Part shown: positions 61,401-64,000 of the stretch, piece by piece
How the letters are laid out: every line of letters starts with the position of its first letter
Numbering within the stretch: the first letter of the stretch is position 1
From: Theodoxus fluviatilis
Lineage: Eukaryota; Mollusca; Gastropoda; Cycloneritida; Neritidae
Direction of reading: 5' to 3'
Length of the DNA stretch: 64,000 nucleotides
Assembly: GCA_034096865.1 (NCBI GenBank)
Contig: JAWQFJ010016895.1
Span: 1-64,000, forward strand
Program-made: the position numbers and the translations under genes
The notes under the pieces: model-generated
The model's input: only the letters and a program-made list of their open reading frames with translations
Told to the model about the DNA's origin: nothing
Database searches by the model: none

Positions 61401-62528
61401 CAGCTCACTGTATGCAGGTGTGATAAGATAGTGAAAGAAAGATGGTTACCACCCATGCCTTACAGCTCACTGTATGCAGGTGTGATAAGATAGTGAAAGA
61501 AAGATGGTTACCACCCATGCCTTACAGCTCACTGTATGCAGGTGTGATAAGATAGTGAAAGAAAGATGGTTACCACCCATGCCTTACAGCTCACTGTATG
61601 CAGGTGTGATAAGATAGTGAAAGAAAGATGGTTACCACCCATGCCTTACAGCTCACTGTATGCAGGTGTGATAAGATAGTGAAAGAAAGATGGTTACCCC
61701 CCATGCCTTACAGCTCACTGTATGCAGGTGTGATAAGATAGTGAAAGAAAGATGGTTACCACCCATGCCTTACAGCTCACTGTATGCAGGTGTGATAAGA
61801 TAGTGAAAGAAAGATGGTTACCACCCATGCCTTACAGCTCACTGTATGCAGGTGTGATAAGATAGTGAAAGAAAGATGGTTACCACCCATGCCTTACAGC
61901 TCACTGTATGCAGGTGTGATAAGATAGTGAAAGAAAGATGGTTACCCCCCATGCCTTACAGCTCACTGTATGCAGGTGTGATAAGATAGTGAAAGAAAGA
62001 TGGTTACCACCCATGCCTTACAGCTCATTGACAAAGTAAATGTTTTCCACCAGCATGGAGGAGTGCGAGGCACTGTGCACGCGACTGGCCATCATGGTCA
62101 ATGGGCAGTTCCGGTGCCTGGGCAGCCAGCAGCACCTCAAGAGCAAGTTTGGGCAGGGCTACACGCTGCTGGCCCGTGTGGCTGCCCCCAGCCAAGGCAG
62201 CCCGGACCTGCAGCCCTTGCAGGCCTTCATGGAGAAGACCTTCCCAGGCAGTGTGCTCAAGGACGCCCACCAGTGCAGCGTGCACTTCCACATCACCGAC
62301 GCCAGCCTCAGCTGGGCACACATCTTTGGCACCCTGGAGCGGGCCAAGGCAGATCTGGGCATCGAGGACTACCTGGTCAGCCAGACCACTCTGGAGCAGG
62401 TCTTCATCTTCTTTGCCCATGGGCAGCGCCCTCCAGCAGACCCTGCCACTGACTGCTGTGGCAAGCACTGCTTCTCCTGGTGCTGCAGAGGCAGCTCAGG
62501 CAGCAGGTATGAGGTGCTGGAGAACTGA
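31438..62528 (+). CDS. ABCA3: ABCA-subfamily lipid transporter, ABCA3-like, 21 exons
   Basis: Full-size ABC transporter that moves phospholipids or related lipids across endomembranes or the plasma membrane using ATP. Twenty-one exons join in phase to 1747 codons plus TGA (human ABCA3 has about 1700). Order: short cytosolic start with LLLWKN (ABCA trafficking-type motif), first membrane helix, luminal domain, five helices, NBD1 (Walker A GHNGAGKT at 557-564; [12 protein letters not shown] from 656; VVILDEP 676-682; H-loop His712), second helix, luminal domain 2, membrane block, NBD2 (GINGAGKT 1433-1440; [11 protein letters not shown] from 1533; [11 protein letters not shown] about 1553-1563; His1589), and a C-terminal VFIFFA motif like the VFVNFA of ABCA1. 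The Cys-rich tail [14 protein letters not shown] is unusual. All catalytic motifs are intact. Confidence 0.95.
33508..33764. repeat. (ACT)n trinucleotide array
   Basis: About 85 ACT/TAC units with a few variants (33565-33663). Confidence 0.96.
35130..35360. repeat. (GT)n microsatellite
   Basis: About 230 bases of GT, interrupted by GTTTGTCTGTTTG blocks. Confidence 0.96.
35477..35570. repeat. (GA)n microsatellite
   Basis: About 45 GA units. Confidence 0.96.
36044..36105. repeat. (GA)n microsatellite
   Basis: About 30 GA units followed by three CAGC units. Confidence 0.95.
36583..36879 (+). CDS. ABCA3: ABCA exon 2
   Basis: Acceptor attgtag after a 4.85-kb intron; encodes the first luminal domain from [14 protein letters not shown] to SSCGGDPG. 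Confidence 0.9.
37338..37438. repeat. (GT)n microsatellite before mariner remnant
   Basis: GT repeat split by gcatgcgctcatc, ending 11 bases before the left mariner terminus. Confidence 0.95.
37450..38421 (-). mobile_element. Tc1/mariner deletion derivative, ABCA intron 2
   Basis: 972-bp element with imperfect inverted ends CAGGGTGCGGTGGAATTA (left) and, inverted, CAGGGTGAGGCAAAATTA (right), each preceded outward by TA (37448-37449 and 38422-38423). It holds a shortened transposase on the minus strand and is flanked on both sides by GT repeats. Confidence 0.85.
37574..38269 (-). pseudogene. Tc1/mariner transposase, catalytic core deleted in frame
   Basis: 231 codons, against about 340-350 for intact relatives. 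The N-terminal half keeps two helix-turn-helix regions ([40 protein letters not shown]). After [14 protein letters not shown] the protein jumps to [20 protein letters not shown], then [20 protein letters not shown]. The jump removes the region with the first two catalytic acidic residues; only the third (SPLDY) remains. The frame is otherwise open, so a DNA-binding but non-cleaving product is conceivable, though there is no sign of domestication. Confidence 0.85.
38425..38475. repeat. (GT)n microsatellite after mariner remnant
   Basis: GT repeat directly adjoining the right TA. Confidence 0.95.
38538..38797 (+). CDS. ABCA3: ABCA exon 3
   Basis: Encodes [20 protein letters not shown], the luminal end and the next helix, to [11 protein letters not shown] mariner remnant ends 116 bases upstream. 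Confidence 0.9.
38815..39120 (+). repeat. dispersed SINE-like repeat, copy 1
   Basis: Core cttgctgccattcccacact, gcctctagccggcagcaac, then attctgtgccacagagacca and a ctctgtcactg stretch. An inverted partner lies at 39370-39500, with relatives at 51950-52110 and 55050-55140. Confidence 0.5.
39370..39500 (-). repeat. dispersed SINE-like repeat, copy 2 (inverted)
   Basis: The reverse complement gives ctgccattacccacactgcc, tctggctgctaccaac and attctgtgccacagaga, matching copy 1. Confidence 0.5.
40150..40560. repeat. imperfect pyrimidine-rich minisatellite, ABCA intron 3
   Basis: Repeated ttcttgcttctctttctcat, catgctcctccttctgctca and tgctcttcctcc blocks of variable order, ending about 85 bases before exon 4. 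Confidence 0.85.
40645..40882 (+). CDS. ABCA3: ABCA exon 4
   Basis: Encodes [20 protein letters not shown] and two membrane helices to VFFSR, the ABCA MMGL motif being exact. Confidence 0.92.
41797..41970 (+). CDS. ABCA3: ABCA exon 5
   Basis: Encodes [20 protein letters not shown] to [11 protein letters not shown], a membrane helix pair. Confidence 0.92.
42000..43479 (+). other. ABCA intron 5, nothing recognised
   Basis: AT-rich intron with no convincing repeat boundary or reading frame, apart from a short tandem attacattggaagccagt at about 43250-43285. Confidence 0.5.
43480..43661 (+). CDS. ABCA3: ABCA exon 6
   Basis: Encodes [20 protein letters not shown], the last helix of the first half, and [14 protein letters not shown]. 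Confidence 0.92.
43793..44358. repeat. (GT)n complex microsatellite, ABCA intron 6
   Basis: About 560 bases of GT with GTCTGT, CTCT and GAGA interruptions, ending with gtgcagtgtcaatctgaaca, a motif also present in the intron 13 CA array. Confidence 0.96.
44461..44619. repeat. 50-bp tandem repeat, three copies, abutting exon 7
   Basis: Unit gttgtgtttagctttctgtc then cttgtaaagatacagagggg and cctgaagtaaa; starts are spaced 50-51 bases. The last copy runs to within 9 bases of the exon 7 acceptor. Confidence 0.9.
44629..44766 (+). CDS. ABCA3: ABCA exon 7
   Basis: Encodes ASYWCG and the linker to NBD1 ([12 protein letters not shown]). The acceptor follows a 3-copy 50-bp repeat. Confidence 0.9.
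45433..45562 (+). CDS. ABCA3: ABCA exon 8, NBD1 Walker A
   Basis: Encodes [14 protein letters not shown] to [20 protein letters not shown], with an intact Walker A. Confidence 0.93.
45996..46150 (+). CDS. ABCA3: ABCA exon 9, NBD1 Q-loop
   Basis: Encodes [16 protein letters not shown], the Q-loop [19 protein letters not shown] and IFFGK. The donor must be AAG|GCATGT, a GC-AG intron, because the next exon continues LKGL in phase exactly as in human ABCA3. Confidence 0.88.
46396..46735. repeat. (GT)n microsatellite, ABCA intron 9
   Basis: About 340 bases of GT with GTATTGATGTGT and ATGAATG interruptions. Confidence 0.96.
46879..47034 (+). CDS. ABCA3: ABCA exon 10, NBD1 signature
   Basis: Encodes [10 protein letters not shown] to [21 protein letters not shown], including the ABC signature. 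Confidence 0.92.
47459..48461. mobile_element. foldback-type DNA element with 225-bp inverted ends, ABCA intron 10
   Basis: 47459-47683 and 48237-48461 are inverse copies (aaagattataggttacacaa inward to gctgcaataatg). The 8-bp ttctcatt lies directly outside both ends (47451-47458 and 48462-48469), so this is a defined insertion with an 8-bp target duplication, as in hAT elements. No coding region remains. A smaller MITE is nested inside. Confidence 0.8.
47698..48103 (-). mobile_element. hAT-like MITE nested in foldback element
   Basis: Ends CAGAGCTGCCAA and TTGGCAGCTCTG, flanked by an exact 6-bp duplication gtagcg (47692-47697 and 48104-48109). Shares subterminal sequence (gtagcatgctacg, aaatgctactcc inverted) with the element at 26410-26862. 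Confidence 0.8.
48623..48780. repeat. 11-bp minisatellite
   Basis: About fourteen copies of ctgccctagcg/ctgccctagtg. Confidence 0.93.
49054..49264 (+). CDS. ABCA3: ABCA exon 11, NBD1 Walker B and H-loop
   Basis: Encodes [38 protein letters not shown] and [13 protein letters not shown]. Confidence 0.93.
49942..50191 (+). CDS. ABCA3: ABCA exon 12
   Basis: Encodes [18 protein letters not shown] to [18 protein letters not shown], the regulatory segment after NBD1. Confidence 0.92.
50617..50771 (+). CDS. ABCA3: ABCA exon 13
   Basis: Encodes the variable linker [20 protein letters not shown] to VGIGT; poorly conserved, as expected here. Phase fits both sides. Confidence 0.8.
50939..51442. repeat. 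(CA)n to (GT)n palindromic array, ABCA intron 13
   Basis: CA repeats with embedded CTGTCCAGATTGACACTGCA-like blocks (about 51016, 51067, 51131, 51189 and 51286) switch to GT repeats at a 15-bp perfect inverted repeat, CACTGTCCAGATTGA at 51284-51298 against 51328-51342. The two halves could pair into a long hairpin. Confidence 0.9.
51950..52110 (+). repeat. dispersed SINE-like repeat, copy 3
   Basis: cctcgctgccattcccatga, cttagttgccagcaag and actcattctcat relate it to the copies at 38815 and 39370. It ends at the 27-bp minisatellite. Confidence 0.4.
52139..54149. repeat. 27-bp minisatellite, about 74 copies, ABCA intron 13
   Basis: Unit tggccatgaggggtggtatg gcagtgg with variants (caatgg, ttgcc, gagagg). 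Twenty-seven is a multiple of three, so long frames stay open on both strands (up to 710 codons); these are artefacts. Confidence 0.97.
54346..54968 (+). CDS. ABCA3: ABCA exon 14, helix 7 and luminal domain 2
   Basis: Largest exon, 623 bases. Encodes [19 protein letters not shown], a membrane helix ([14 protein letters not shown]) and the second luminal domain with [20 protein letters not shown]. Confidence 0.92.
55050..55140 (+). repeat. dispersed SINE-like repeat, copy 4
   Basis: attgccccttgttgccattt then cctagccactaacaaagg; a diverged match to the other three copies. Confidence 0.35.
55446..55848 (+). CDS. ABCA3: ABCA exon 15, second membrane block
   Basis: Encodes several helices from [20 protein letters not shown] through [19 protein letters not shown] to [11 protein letters not shown]. 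Confidence 0.93.
56150..56377 (+). CDS. ABCA3: ABCA exon 16
   Basis: Encodes [34 protein letters not shown] and a Cys-containing luminal loop ending NFPCCPG. Confidence 0.9.
57174..57493 (+). CDS. ABCA3: ABCA exon 17
   Basis: Encodes [20 protein letters not shown], the last helix ([20 protein letters not shown]) and the acidic linker [11 protein letters not shown] before NBD2. Confidence 0.92.
58268..58432. repeat. (CAGA)n microsatellite, ABCA intron 17
   Basis: About forty GACA units, ending 50 bases before the NBD2 Walker A exon. Confidence 0.96.
58484..58678 (+). CDS. ABCA3: ABCA exon 18, NBD2 Walker A
   Basis: Encodes [40 protein letters not shown] and the SGNAFLDG segment. Confidence 0.93.
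59170..59357 (+). CDS. ABCA3: ABCA exon 19, NBD2 Q-loop
   Basis: Encodes [20 protein letters not shown] and [13 protein letters not shown] to DRQVQTY. Confidence 0.93.
59985..60155 (+). CDS. ABCA3: ABCA exon 20, NBD2 signature and Walker B
   Basis: Encodes [37 protein letters not shown] and LVLTSH. Phase 2 donor AG|GTAGGG. Confidence 0.93.
60411..62030. repeat. 62-bp minisatellite, about 26 copies, ABCA intron 20
   Basis: Unit ctgtatgcaggtgtgataag, atagtgaaagaaagatggtt, accacccatgccttacagct, ca. Variants are single bases (accacc/acccccc/accgcc) plus one 1-base insertion, so copies are almost identical. It ends 24 bases before the last exon. Confidence 0.97.
62054..62528 (+). CDS. ABCA3: ABCA exon 21 (terminal)
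   Basis: Encodes [36 protein letters not shown] and the Cys-rich tail to VLEN, TGA at 62526-62528. Acceptor ttccaccag follows a 1.6-kb minisatellite. Confidence 0.92.
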
Positions 62529-64000
62529 AGATGGTGCCTGGGTACTTGCTGAAATGAAGTTTGATGTGTGCTGCCTTGTGCATGCAGGAGTCCTGAGATC
62601 GCTACTGAGGAGAAAAGGAAAGACTGACATCTCATTTTGTGGAGAGGTGGAAGTTTTGTGTTGAGATTAGATTTTCTTCTGTCACAGCATCTTTGCAGCC
62701 TTGGTTTTTCTGCACGACTCATTTTTCTTTGTGTTGGAGTCATGGCAGGCACAGTGTTCTGTATTTACTTTGAGATGCTCGTTCTATTTGTCAGGGTTCT
62801 CAGGGGACTTTAAATACAATGGCAGGATAGTTGTCGATGTGTCTAAGATGTCTAGCATTGATGATGAAACATTCCTCTGTATTTGCCTGCTTTTTTCTGA
62901 AGATTTGAGTTATTCATTGAAGGCATGGCAAAAAGGTTATTTTCCCCTCAAATATTGTTCCGTGAGAATATGGTATGAAGTGAGTGTTTAGATGTGTTAA
63001 AAACATGGATCTTGATTTTGAGAGCAATTATTTTAATGATTGTGCCAGCAACAATCTTCAAGTAAACGCTGTTGCGGATAACCAGTGTTGGATATGCATG
63101 CTAGATCTTACCCTTGCAGTGGTGCTACAGGAAATCGTTCTGGCTCACCACTGGTGCTTTTGACAGAAGCTGATTGTGAAAAGTGGGTGGATGTTCTTGG
63201 TTCAAGATAGTGTAATGAGCAGTCATGGACTGGAAGGCGTGTACAACTCACATCACATATGACTCTGAAGTGTGGTCTTCTGGGAACCCAGATGATCAAC
63301 TTCCAGGAGTTCCAACAATGATGTCTTGTAAGAAGGCCTTGAGGCCTCGAGGCCTTGTCCCGTAGTCTGGATGACCGTTGGGGCACCACAGATGATCTGG
63401 CAACCAGCTCTCTCCATTCCTCTCGCCTCTCGGAAGACATGAATGTAAATAATGTGTAGCTTAACATTTATTAAAATGCATATTTTGTAAGTGTATTTGT
63501 GATGAAAAACGTATGCTTGAATCCGTTTTCAGTGACCATATGGACATGAAAGATAGGAAGAAATTATTATTTTATGAACAATTTTTATGTCTGCATGGAT
63601 CGTCATAAGCCTTGATGGGCTAAAGTGACTGCAGACATGTTTATTGGATAAGTGATGTAGTACACTGAAATCCATGACATTTGCTCATGTGGTCTTTATT
63701 GGTGCTTTTTACTGTTTTACCTTGTAGTGGTAATTTTATAGAGAGAATGAATGATTTTATCTACTTTTTAGTTCCTTTGGTTATGCAAAAATAGAAATAT
63801 TGTATATTGTATATTCAAACCCAAATCAAATTTTGCCTAAGAAGTTTTGTCTACTGAACAGATTTATAATTTTTTTAACGATCTACCATAGACTACATTC
63901 AAAATCTCTAATAGAACAAAGCAGTTATCTGTTGTCACTATTATCACGATGTCAATAGTATTCATTGTTTTTTCTTGTTCTTTAGTTCTTGTATCCTGTG
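62529..64000 (+). other. 3' UTR and downstream of ABCA gene
   Basis: AT-rich, no reading frame with a recognisable domain. I see no canonical AATAAA before the window ends; an ATTAAA-like signal near 63468 is possible. Confidence 0.4.

Noticed and set aside
60411..62030. CRISPR-like regular array
   Set aside because: The whole 62-bp unit is repeated without distinct spacers, in an intron of an animal gene; the same holds for the 56-bp array at 19749.

Overview
The window is animal nuclear DNA, most likely from a mollusc (inference: long introns, dense GA/GT/TCC microsatellites, minisatellites, and DIRS, Tigger, mariner, hAT-like and LINE relics side by side; no contig name or phylogeny was available). 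Two complete multi-exon protein genes lie on the + strand. Their exon borders were set by GT/AG (one GC/AG) signals, phase bookkeeping and alignment from memory to the human proteins.

Layout. 1-6.6 kb is a nest of transposons: a Gypsy-like LTR element on the - strand (LTR, tRNA-Leu-type primer site, gag remnant, polypurine tract, second LTR truncated) inserted into a Tigger/pogo transposon, then a LINE reverse-transcriptase relic and a long GA tract. A hAT-like MITE (6618-6950) sits just upstream of gene 1. Gene 1 (7142-24254, 8 exons, 405 aa) is an S-adenosylmethionine synthetase with an intact fold signature but several altered active-site positions. Its intron 6 holds a complete DIRS-type tyrosine-recombinase retrotransposon architecture (13822-18933), and its intron 7 holds a 56-bp and a 20-bp minisatellite. 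24.3-31.4 kb holds the 3' UTR, a MITE, a CT tract and a young 5'-truncated LINE with target-site duplications. Gene 2 (31438-62528, 21 exons, 1747 aa) is a full-length ABCA transporter of the ABCA3 type. Its introns carry a mariner deletion derivative, a foldback element with a nested MITE, 11-, 27- and 62-bp minisatellites, a CA/GT palindrome and a dispersed SINE-like family.

Function. The two genes are not obviously linked in function: one makes the methyl donor SAM in the cytosol (if active), the other is a membrane lipid exporter. The most interesting items are the remodelled SAM synthetase active site, the DIRS element whose internal complementary region matches both of its ends, four hairpins with 20-nt loops and varying stems inside the LTR element, and three MITEs that share 6-bp target duplications.
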